In this document: positions 24,001-34,201 of the stretch, one piece after another
Layout of the letters: every line of letters starts with the position of its first letter
Numbering within the stretch: position 1 is the first letter of the stretch
Assembly (NCBI RefSeq): GCF_002443255.2
Contig: NW_019211455.1
Span: forward strand, 50,365,471 to 50,429,470
Origin: Varroa destructor
Taxonomy: Eukaryota; Arthropoda; Arachnida; Mesostigmata; Varroidae
Length of the DNA stretch: 64,000 bases
Direction: 5' to 3'
Translations under genes and position numbers: made by a program
Notes under the pieces: model-generated
Told to the model about the DNA's origin: nothing
What the model saw: the letters and a program-made list of their open reading frames with translations, nothing else
Database searches by the model: none

Positions 24001-25480
24001 AAATGGAACGTTTCGCCGTCATCGCGGAACGGCGGACGCAATAGCAGCTTTACTCCTGAAACGGTGAGGCGAACGCGAGCGAGGGAGAAATAGGGACAGA
24101 CTGATGATAGAGGGGAAGCAAATTAGACGACCCAGACAGACACTGGGGAGGGGAGGAGAGGAGTAGGAAACTTTACGCACAAATATATTAATCGCCTCCA
24201 TAGGACCTCTTGCCGGCGAGAGCAAGTCTATCAGACAGCGTTCTGTTTTCCTTTCGCTGACTTCTATCCACAAATGCGTTGCGTATGTTTAATTCGAATA
24301 TATTGGCATCACCAATCGACATCTACGGCCGCCACTAACCAGCGGCCGTAGCACTGGTAGTTGTAGCAATCGGAGACACCGTCGTGTCGTGCCTCTGTCT
24401 TCAACCCGGGTCAGTTAAGCTGACTTCGATTTATTCAATCGAAAATCGGAGGACAGTAATCTTGTCCAACAAAGATTAGTGTCAGGCAGCAGCTGAATAC
24501 CCAAAACAGAAACGAAAAAATAAAAATTAGCTACTACAGCGGCATTAGCGGCGGCGATTCTCACTCACGGCGGCGACTCACTGCCTACAACAACACACGA
24601 TTGGCTCTCTCGCAAGATAAAAATGATAAAGAGGTGTCTAGGTATACGACAGGACTATTTTTGTTGTTCGGCTTCCGTCTGATTTCGTTAGACTAAACAA
24701 GACAAATCAACCAGCAGCCATAGCAGTTTTCTATAACTACCGTCCACCAGAACCACAGATCGGTAGAGTGACCCAATGCCGAAGACGATCCTTTGGACAC
24801 TTCCTCGACGATGGCCGATAAGTATCCAGCAGAAGACGGGGAAGGTGCCGATCAAGCGCGCGCAAACGGGACCGCACTAACCACCCTCCGTTCCTTCGTC
24901 CATGGTGCTCGTTTTCCGTCGCGAATTCTGGTACTAGAAACAACAGCACTTGAGTGATTGTATTGTCGTTCTTGTTATTTTTTCGCTAGCTCTCGGCTCT
25001 ACGCGTTCTTTGCCTCTGTTGTTGATGAAGAAACGGTAATTTTGATCAATTTGCCTATCGTTGCTACCCTCGGCGATTCCCGGCAATACATGTTCATAGA
25101 GTTACTAGCTAAAATTGTTGGGGGTCGAGAAACGCGAAAAATTAGTCCAGACATAAGAACGGTGAGGGGCAGAAGGTGGAAAGGGTGGCCGGTTATTGTA
25201 TGCTACGCTGTGAGCCGAAGTACGTGCCACGATTAAATTGGATATTGGTTCTTTTAATATCGCTGCAGCGGCTGACAACAACGATATTATAGCTGTTGTA
25301 TTGTTTGTTGATCTGACCTGTAGCATATTTTTCGTCTGCAACGAGAGAACTCGTTTGATTACGGTTGTCGTCACCCTGTTGACAGATGGATGGATAGTGG
25401 GTTGTAGACGACAGCCGTTGACGGCCGCAGCTTGTACGCGGCTACAACTCTTACTATAAGCGACACTTCGCCGTCGTCAA
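24001..25480. other. GC-richer island
   Basis: The island begins with a purine-rich tract (about 24063-24172), contains the GC hairpin at 24323-24351 and GGCGGCGA-type triplets near 24545-24575, and is open on both strands over 24737-25459. No frame resembles a known protein. Composition and short repeats suggest cis-regulatory or untranslated sequence, which is inference. Confidence 0.4.
24323..24351. other. GC-rich hairpin with NotI-type core
   Basis: CTACGGCCGC (24323-24332) and GCGGCCGTAG (24342-24351) are perfect reverse complements around a 9-base loop. CACCA/TGGT outside the stem (24310-24314 and 24355-24358) could extend it after an internal loop. Confidence 0.9.
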
Positions 25481-26300
25481 TGTCAGTGCCAAGCATCCAT
25501 TAATAAATGTTCTCGTTTATCTACCTAATACATTTTTTATTGCTCGTTCATTTGTGCTTTAGAAAATAATGATGAACCTATTTCTATTCGGGTGATATTG
25601 TTTCGTTCTATTGAAGATCAGCGCGAGACCGGCTGCTTCAAAGAGCTAACAATCGTTTCATTTGGCCAGACAGATAAATATTGAGTCTTCCGTCTTCCAT
25701 CACATATCAATGACACACTATACGGGTGCTTTCTCTCGTTAAATTAAATACTGATTAATGCTTAGTGCAGACGACGATGAGTGGTCCTTATTTATCTTGA
25801 GCAAAATTTTCTACCTCAAGATCGTTTTTAGCTAAGATAGATAGAGCGAAGTTTATTATTGTATCATGAAAGGCAATCCTGCGAGTGCATTAAACAGAAT
25901 TGCGCTTTAAATTGCGCGTGTTTATACAGTTTCGCTTACTGAAAAGATCTCGTTCCTAGCACGACAGCCCACGTAAGCTTATCGGATTGATTTAACGGGT
26001 TAAAACTGTTTTTACGAGTCTTTTTTGGTGTGAGATTGATTTGGTGACGTTCAGTATTAATAACTGAAGCAAAAATGTGTCTGGAGGAAGCTTACCTTGC
26101 GCCCGGCGTTCTGGTAGTTCTCTTTCTTCGACTTATACTTACCAAAACTTTACAAACAAGCTTAAAGAGCCGTTCGATCAAACTTCAAACAGTGTATTTG
26201 CTGATTGGATGACTCCTCAGCGAAAAATTCAAGTAGCCTATGTAGCATTAGTTAATCAGCGTCGCAACCATGGTCTTCATTTTTTTTAAATTACATCTCT

Positions 26301-26309
26301 CAGGTAAGT
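26301..26309 (+). other. Recursive-splice-like junction CAG|GTAAGT
   Basis: A pyrimidine-containing tract (TTCATTTTTTTTAAATTACATCTCTCAG) ends at 26303 and is joined directly to a full consensus donor, GTAAGT, at 26304-26309. This 3' splice site fused to a 5' splice site is the signature of zero-length-exon ratchet points known from long Drosophila introns. Use in splicing is not shown by the sequence. Confidence 0.4.
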
Positions 26310-26447
26310 AAAGTAGATTACTTATCAAGTCGGTTAGGTCCGCGAATGTCCGTTAGTATACAGTTGTGCAAGATAAAAACGAAAATGTAGTAGCAATTTA
26401 ACATCCGGATAAATATGCCGTTCGGTGTATGTCTCCATGCGTCTACG

Positions 26448-26448
<1 letters not shown>

Positions 26449-26482
<34 letters not shown>
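26449..26482. repeat. (TA)n microsatellite with one interruption
   Basis: Alternating TA with a single C at 26457. Confidence 0.95.
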
Positions 26483-26485
<3 letters not shown>

Positions 26486-27463
26486 ATTTTAGAAAATTTC
26501 GAATAACTCCGACGGCTGATAACTCTATTCATGTCAATTATATTAATTATATGTGAGCGGTCGACCTGTTTGCTAGTCTGCCCCTGCGAAACTACTATGG
26601 CCCCAAAGAGCGTCCCGCTCTGAGCGTAATTAAATACCCGACTAGTGAATAGCAGTGGTGGTAATATTTTTTTTAATTTATTTTTCTCTTAACCGATTTG
26701 ACCGTCTCTCGAGTATGGTTTTGCTTTGGCCGTCTACACATACCGCGAGTCAGGACGCCGCCTTCGAATAGCAAACAAGTAAGGGGCCGAGCTTTCAATA
26801 ACAGTAACCATAAAGTAGTGCTGCCAATACTTAGACCAACCGCTAGCTTACTAATAGAGATAAATCAGCGTTAGGTTTCGACAAATAATTACTTTATAGC
26901 TCATACCGTTGAATCAGAGGTATTTACTATATTTAAGACTTGGCGAAGATCCAGCTAAACAAGCGCGCGCATTTTGCAAAAAAATCGTTGAGATTTGGCC
27001 ATGGTAGATAACGAATTAAGGCAACCGTTACGTAGCAATCGTCATCAAACAGCTAAGTGATCGATAACTAAAACGATCTACGCTGGATCCGATGTCTGTT
27101 ATCCAACATGCTACGTAAGTCCGACATTAATTATATATGGGACCTTATGGAAGCTCGACAGCTAGTGCAGTAATTACTAACGGATAATTGACGAACCACG
27201 TATTCCTTTAAATTAATGTCACAGCTCAGGTAGAACCGAACATTTTTCGGCGGTAACTTATCCTACTTACCACTTCAGCCAATATCATTTGCACAATATT
27301 ATGTATAATATGTATTTTGTAGTTTTTGAATAAGATTATCACACGAAAGGCGGGTATCTATCTGCGTAGCTATCGTTACAAGCCAGGCTTAGTTCAAGCC
27401 CAGTAGCCGTGCGATCTAATAAAAGCAATAAAATAACGACCGTCTAACAATTCCCGAAGGTGA

Positions 27464-28396
27464 GATCGAAGCGGATCGTTCTGTAATGTTGATTCCATAG
27501 CATCTTATTCAGTTCTGTTTACGGATAAACAAGGCCCAACGTGTTTTCCCAAATTAGGAAGATTGACCAATATGTTGCAAATTGTCCGTGTTGAAATGAT
27601 GAAAGCTTTCAGAGAAGGTTTTCTCGTAGCGCCTCGTTTAGTCCAACGATGCATTCGTAAAAGCAAAAAATAAAAATTGAATATTTTTTCATGTAAATAT
27701 AGGAGGATGTATGTAAATGTGGGGAGATGAAAAACTGACTCCCAACAGGCGCCACCGTGCGAGGCAGTCAACAGGAATATCAGTCACCTGGGGGTCGACT
27801 GAGCTTTCACTGAACAGTGTTGTGCAGCCGGATAGAATAACACTTCAAGCACGAACGGAAGGACGGTCTTCAATTTGGGATGCGACATTACGTTGCCTTC
27901 ATTCTGGATTTCGGACAGGGTTGCGGTAAAGGCCGGTCACGCAACTCGCATAGCAAACGAGGAAGGTAACGTGTCTGCAGTAACGGCAGGAGCGGATAGC
28001 AGAATCTGTTGTTTAGCTGATCGCCATGAAGACCCACGGCACAAAATGACAACTGACTTAAATGCGTGCTCAGGGATACCTAGAAAAGGAACTTTCGACT
28101 CGACGAAGGGTTCACGGTTTATCGAATATGTTTCCTCTTATAGAGGTCTGTGCATTCGTATACACCATTATGTATCGTTTATAGAATACGGGAGTAGTAA
28201 CACTAGAACGCATTACCAGTCCTCCGCGAGTCTTGATTCAACTGTGAAATATGTAGACAATAACGTGTGTATTATAATGAAACCTATGAGAACTCAACAT
28301 GGTCGCAACCTTTATGTATGGTCCATGTTCAAAACTCTTAAAGTCGTCGGTCGATTTCTTTATCGGTCAAATACGTTTATAGTTCTTACTATTTAG
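27464..28396 (+). other. Cluster of open frames, possible decayed coding region
   Basis: Three + strand frames follow one another. A non-ATG frame of about 69 codons starts after the TGA near 27461 and ends at a TAA near 27672; its C-terminal part is basic and amphipathic, ending RLVQRCIRKSKK. A 70-codon frame follows at 27717-27929. Then comes the longest frame of the window, 173 codons at 27875-28396. The last has no recognised domain; its N-terminal half is Ala/Asp/Arg-rich and its C-terminal half is Tyr/Ser-rich. No splice sites clearly link the parts. It may be a pseudogene, a mobile-element remnant or chance. A stem-loop begins 7 bases after its stop. Confidence 0.2.
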
Positions 28397-28403
28397 TATC
28401 CTG

Positions 28404-28444
28404 CTGAGTATCAAGCCCTTCGTATGAATGGGCTTGATACTTAG
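28404..28444. other. Strong stem-loop after the longest open frame
   Basis: The arms CTGAGTATCAAGCCC (28404-28418) and GGGCTTGATACTTAG (28430-28444) match at 14 of 15 positions, and the single exception is a G-U pair in RNA. The 11-base loop can add TTC/GAA pairs. It is terminator-like in shape, but bacterial-type termination is not expected in this kind of DNA. Confidence 0.9.
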
Positions 28445-30160
28445 AAAAAGACTTGCCCAATATTACGCTATCAAACGTGTCCTAAGAACCGCATAAAGTA
28501 AGCTCAAGTGACACTGAAACTATAATAATAAATACTTATTAAGTGCGGATTAGAGATTTCGTATTATCCAAAATCAGTGTCCGATATAAAACCGAAAACC
28601 GGACGCCGAACGAAATCTGTTCGCTCTAAGAGTAACAGTCAACGTTAGCTCTTAGTCTCGCCCTAAACATTATCGATGTGAGTGAATTTCCGTAATATAA
28701 TGTTTATCGTTCGGCCGCAAGGTGTTTTTGTGAATACTTTTGACAGATCTTCTGCTAAATAAGAATAATGCAACTCTGTAAACGGGCCGCTTTTGCCATT
28801 TCGGCTGGGATTCGTTTCCCTATCTGCGACGGCACGAACCATTCGTCGAAGACTTTCAGAATGAAGCGCGCTGATCAGACAGGGGCAAAAAACAATTAAT
28901 AACTAGCAGATTCGATTAGTTATATTACAATACACGCCAATGCTGATAATGATCATTCATCCTACCTTTTTCCAGGAAAAGCCTTACCGCCATAGCAATA
29001 TTGTCCTGGACTAAACTCTTTTTCTTTCCGACCGCCTCACAACAACCGCTACCAAATATGCAATAATAATAAAACCCAGACACGAAATGACAACATTTCT
29101 TTTTTGTTGTTCTGCGCGAAGGCCAATGTTATGGTTAGTATATTTATTATTTTTGCCCTTTATCGCGAAAGGATACTGTTGTACTGTTATTCAAAGACAT
29201 CCCGTAAGGACGCTCTGTCGTCGTTGCGGCATGTGCCATCGTTAGCATTAGCCGTATTAGAGCAACTTCTCGTCAAAATGTCAGCAGGTCTCGCGTGGAA
29301 GAGCGAGCTCAGCATAGGCCAACAAGCAAAGAAGGCCTACGCTTATCAGGATGTGCGATTTTGCCTGTACGTTACTTATTGCTTGCTAGATTCATCAAGG
29401 GAATTTTGATCTGATTCACTGCGAAGTAATGCAACGTATTTAAGTAGTGATTATCTAAGCTAACCTTGTTAGATTTAGTCCTTTTTTTTAGGGCAGTATA
29501 TTATATCAGTCATTGTATTATACCTGTACAACAGACGTAAACAGATACTTGCAACTAACCCATAGCATCAATGGGGACTGAACGTAAACATTGCCAAAGG
29601 GAACATATGATTACTGCTGTGTGCTCGGATCGTCATTATCATGATAATGGTAATGATTAATATCGCTACGAAGCGGACAAGATGGGCAATGGTAACAGTC
29701 ATGGCTGGATAAAGTTCGACTTGTTCGACAAAATCCATGCCAGCATTGCAGGGTAGGTGAAAGAAGTTACTGCGGAACTAACTCATACATGAACATACGT
29801 ACAAGAAAATCCCAAAAAAAAGGCATAGGACAAAATGGTAAGTCTTGTCTGGCGTCGCTGCCTCTTCTGCAGGCAGTACGTTCACAATCCGCAGTGAGAT
29901 TGTTAGGGGAAGGGACATTTCAATGAATCAATACGTTGAATAATACTTTATATTCTTTTTCTGCATTTACTAAGTTCATCAACTGCAGGGTCTGGTATCA
30001 AAGATGACGGCTGTTTAAATATGTTCTAAGAAACTATCCAAGGCATTCGCGCATTGACGCTTTGCCGTCTCATAGAGAAAGAGACTGCCTGAGAAAAAAT
30101 GCTATCCTATATATCCACATCTGTGTTTGTGTTAGTTGTCAGTCGTTTGCGGAAATCAGT
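28445..30160. other. Noncoding DNA with a possible terminal exon
   Basis: At 28951-28975 a pyrimidine tract (CCTACCTTTTTCCAG) makes a good acceptor. The following frame GAAAAGCCTTACCGC stays open for 12 codons to TAA at 29012-29014, and AATAAA occurs at 29068-29073. Together these could be a short terminal exon, but no upstream donor is identified. A 16-bp perfect palindrome, CATTATCATGATAATG, lies at 29634-29649. CAAAATG|GTAAGT at 29833-29843 pairs an ATG with a consensus donor. Confidence 0.3.
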
Positions 30161-30162
30161 AA

Positions 30163-30552
30163 AATGGTAGAACTAACGGGCATTTGGTGGATAAAAATCT
30201 CGTCGGAAAAAACATCTCTATAATGCTTAACGTTGTGTGTTACTGCTTCCAAGGGCATACACAATGGTTCAGGCATTTGCAGCAAGTAGTGTGTCATGAC
30301 CAAGAGGCTGGGGTAACTTCTATTGAACTGTTTTTACATGCTCGCATAAAAATAGGTGAATGGAAAACCAGTGTCCACGACGACAACGATGTAACTGCAC
30401 CTCAGAGACGTCAGCCGATGGCCAGAAAGCAAACAGATTTCTGTTCGTCCAAGAAATTGCCTAGTAATATATGCTTGAAGAAGTACGAGTTCCTAGATGA
30501 GTCGGTATCGAACTCAGAGTTAATCATGTATTTCGAATTTTCTACTCAATGA
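30163..30552 (+). other. Open frame, about 129 codons, coding status unproven
   Basis: The frame is open from just after a TAA at about 30160 to TGA at 30550-30552; its first ATG is at 30223. The inferred product has a balanced composition, with both acidic and basic residues and no low-complexity repeat, but shows no motif I recognise. Its length is within chance expectation for the window. Confidence 0.12.
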
Positions 30553-32471
30553 AGGCGCGGAATCATAACCACTGTCAGATGAGATTTTGCTAATGGGTCT
30601 TCGCTTACGCGAGTGTTATTTCACTTCAGTTGCAAGATTGCTCTTTAGAAAGAATGAGGAGTCATGTATGAAATTTACCTACTTAGCAAATAAGAAGGTC
30701 GCGCCTTTTTAAGCTGGGATTCTCCTTAATTTTTCATCTGTATGAACGAAGCCAAAGCCGCCCGCTTGGTCGAAACGAATTGATACATAATAGAGCTGAC
30801 TTGACGACATTATATAGATATGATATGACTTAACCACGAAGCTAGGACGAGTTCACTATAGATAATATATTATCTCATCCCTACGGAAATTAGCCCGATA
30901 AGCGATAAGTATCTGCCGGCAACATGCGGGTGTGAATTCAACTATACATCACACAGCATTATGTAACCATTGGCTCTATCGTGCCGGCGAAGTTAGTGAT
31001 CAAAGATGTTCAACTTGAACAAAAAAGAAACATTTGATTGCTATCATAAAGACGAAAAGTTTGTTATCTTGTTGGCTGAAGTGGCGATGTAAGTGTCTTA
31101 GTTTCTTTAACAGTGTTATTGTGTAATGGTAAAAACATATTCGATTTCCATTAGCCTTGGTGCACTATAGCCCATGAAGCGGTTCGCACACACACAGCAG
31201 AGGCCACTGCGTGTTAACTAGCGAGCAAGTGCCGACTACGAAAATTACGAAAAAAAAAAAATAAATAAAAACACACACATAAAAACAAGATAACGATACA
31301 CTCTGGTTGGCTGAAAAATGCTCAAGCACCCCGCATTGAGTCAATCAACAGCGCAGCAATTCAAGTGGTACATAACGACTTGACAACCGCCATTGAGCGA
31401 CGCAGGCATTAACGAGCCATCTTCAATCACTTCGCTGTCTGAAGCATTCGGCTATGCTCAGCCTACCCGGATCGAGATGCGTTTCCTTAGCCACTTCTTA
31501 TGAACACAATTTCCAGCCATATCTTAGTATACCAAGTTCAGCGTTGGCAATACATAGCGAATTGCTGGCTCGATCACAAACTTCAGCTGGATCCAAACGC
31601 TGCCTTGAGTTACACTTAATTGAAGTTGAAATCGAAGTCGAAAGCTCTAAAAATAGCTCAAATTTATTACAAATAGTTTTGATCTAAGATTACAAACTTT
31701 GCGATTTCTACAACGCTTTGAACAAACTGAACGTGTCGACTAAACGACACCCCAAGCTCGGACATTTGCTAATGGGAAGTGTTCATCGTTACTCCATCCT
31801 ACTTCTACAGTTCAACTTCACTCTCCGCTAGGAAAATCAAGGGTCCATTTAATGGCTTGCTCCGTGTTCAGTGGGAAGTGGAGTTTTTTAAGAACGCTAA
31901 TCGGATTTAACAAACACTTACACCCTTTAGAGAGCCTGCAGTGATTCGGTCCTTCCTCTTGTCCTTGCCTCGTCTAAGGTTGGATTTGTGTTTAACAATA
32001 ATCTTTTTTAGCGATTTCTTCATTTTCACATTGTAGCAGAATGCTATATACGGACTGAGAAGCTGTCTTCTGCTTGGTTTTATCTCACCGGTAGGGTTGA
32101 CAGTTTGTTTAAGCATCTGAAGACCTCATCCTCGCAGAAATTGCTGGCTCCCGTTGTCGGAAGACGACGCTCAAGAGAATGAAGATAATATCTTGCTTTT
32201 TCGCGTTCTGCTTCGGGCCGGCAGCAATTAACTGAAAAAACTTCGTGCGCTTCCGCTCCGATATTAACCAAAGGGCATCCTGACTTCTTATGGCGTTGTG
32301 TTTGTAGATTAATTAATTCTACTACCCATTGCTCGCAGGTGTTTAATACAGCATATAAAAAAAGCGTAGTCTTGTATTTTTCATCATTTTCTCATGACCG
32401 CCGTTAGATGAAGGAGGTGGCCTTAAAGTGTGGTGCCTACATAACACCCATATGCCGATTTCTCTCTTTGC

Positions 32472-32499
32472 TATATATATATATATATATGTATATATA
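32472..32499. repeat. (TA)n microsatellite with one interruption
   Basis: Alternating TA with a G at 32491. Confidence 0.95.
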
Positions 32500-33544
32500 C
32501 GCGTAAGGCCATAGAACCAAACCCCGGTTGCCTCCTAATTCTCGATAGCAAAAATCAAGGGTTGTCAAGATTCGTTTTGAAGATCGTCTCACTCATTTGC
32601 CTATCCTTTTCTGCTTGATTAATCAGCAGCGAAATCGTCTGCATGCCCCATCATTTATTTATATTCTTCTGAATATTAATCTAGATGTTTTTTGTGGGAA
32701 GAGGATGACGGACGACAGAAGTTACATCTAAATCAGTACACACGCCTTTTGCTTATCTATGATAAAATCCTTTATCTTTAGCCATCGTGGGACATGGTTG
32801 GTTCTGTATTGACTGAGAAGGTCGCCTAATCTATCGTTTCGCCGTTTTTGCAGCCAGTCCCGAACTCTGCCTTACGAAATCACTTTAAAAGCTATATCCG
32901 TTAATTTGTCCCACTAATTTGTTCATTTACCAGGAAACATATCCCAACATGAGAATATAGAGGACTTCCTTATATAGAGAATATAGAGGAATATATAGTA
33001 TGAATGGAAAACTGGCTAAACAATGGAATAATGAACGAGGCTCGAAACTGCAATGGCAATTAAAATTTTTCTGGGGAGGATCGGTTCAAGTTTATATCTC
33101 AACAGGCTAAAACTCTAACCGCTCCGGGAATATAATTAAAAGCAATCTCGACAACTCGAATATAGTTACGCACTTTAAGACCCTGTATAATACATATGCT
33201 CAACAATAATTGACATATACGATTATATAAAATAAGTAAAATTTCCAATTGTTTTTTGCTAAAGAGAGGAAGATGACTCGCAGATAATGCCGATGTCCAC
33301 GGCGGAGTTTTTTCAAACTCTGTTCCCCTTTACGATCTTTTTTCTAACTGCCGTAACATCTAGCTACGCTGGCTATCAAATAGGGTGTTCGGACGAACAC
33401 TCATGTTTTGCAGTCCTGTCTGTTAGCCGGCATAATTCACCTGTATGTTAATTATTAAATTAAGACCGGGTTCCTCGCCAACTCCAAGTAACGGCAACCG
33501 GTACGCTTTACGGTCTCAAAAGGAACAGACGCCATTTGGCAAGT

Positions 33545-33600
33545 CTATTGCCATATGCTGTATGTTTTCCAATACAACGAAATACAGCATATGACGATTA
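33545..33600. other. Pre-miRNA-like hairpin (short)
   Basis: CATATGCTGTAT (33552-33563) and ATACAGCATATG (33582-33593) are perfect reverse complements around an 18-base loop. After one mismatch the stem goes on with ATTG (33547-33550) against CGAT (33595-33598), one pair being G-U. The helix totals about 17-19 bp, shorter than a typical precursor. Confidence 0.7.
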
Positions 33601-34158
33601 GCAACAGCAATAGATATAAACCAACTAGACTTACTTTCTCAGTTGAGTAACACTTAACCTATCATGGCCTGTCAGGCCTGAGACTTCACTCAGATTGGGG
33701 TTTCCATGTATTCGAACAATAAAGGTCAATAAAGGGCTGTGTATGTACAGGTGCTGCAAAACTGGACGCGATGGATTGCCTCGTTACTTTTGGATCGGGG
33801 ATGCGAAGAGTCCTTTATTTTCAGATGATACCTTCGTTTTTCAGGAGGCGTCCTTCCTTATCGCCTAGCAATTATGCACTGTTTTAGGGAAATTGGTTAC
33901 GCCTGAATTCGGAATGCTTCTTCTAGACTAGACGTTTGTTTCAGTCAGCCTACCTACCTATAGCAAAGTTAATTCAGATATATTGCTTTAGAGATCCCTT
34001 TCGTATACTTCTTTAATAAAATATAAATAAATTTCTAAAAGTTGTGGCTTAAATAGCGTTCGGAGTTACTGGAGAACTGTTATATCGCATTACATTTAGG
34101 GTTTACGAAGTTGTTCTCCGTTACTCAGAAAAGCGTATGCATCCTTTTCCACGATTTT

Positions 34159-34167
34159 CAGGTAAGT
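34159..34167 (+). other. Recursive-splice-like junction CAG|GTAAGT
   Basis: The tract CATCCTTTTCCACGATTTTCAG ends at 34161 and is joined directly to the donor GTAAGT (34162-34167). This is the second exact CAG|GTAAGT on the + strand, 7.9 kb from the first, and its upstream tract is stronger. A run of 18 T begins at 34184. Confidence 0.45.
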
Positions 34168-34183
34168 TAGAAATAACTTCTGC

Positions 34184-34201
34184 TTTTTTTTTTTTTTTTT
34201 T
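34184..34201. repeat. Poly(T) run, 18 bases
   Basis: This is the longest mononucleotide run in the window. It lies just downstream of the recursive-splice-like junction. Confidence 0.95.

Larger units (their letters stand above)
25481..27460. other. Noncoding AT-rich DNA
   Basis: Apart from the recursive-splice-like junction and the TA run there is nothing gene-like. The + frame 26077-26289 ends 12 bases before the CAG|GTAAGT junction and could be read as exon-like, but it has no recognisable content. Confidence 0.5.
30553..34140. other. Noncoding AT-rich DNA
   Basis: A 16-bp perfect palindrome, AGATAATATATTATCT, lies at 30860-30875. A run of 12 A followed by (AAAT)n and (CA)n lies at 31250-31278. 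A 14-base direct repeat, GAGAATATAGAGGA, occurs at 32951-32964 and 32977-32990. A hairpin lies at 33545-33600. No exon is supported. Confidence 0.5.

Noticed and set aside
27386..27404. GGCTTAGTTCAAGCC looks like a tRNA T arm
   Set aside because: Only a 4-bp stem, and no A box at a workable distance.
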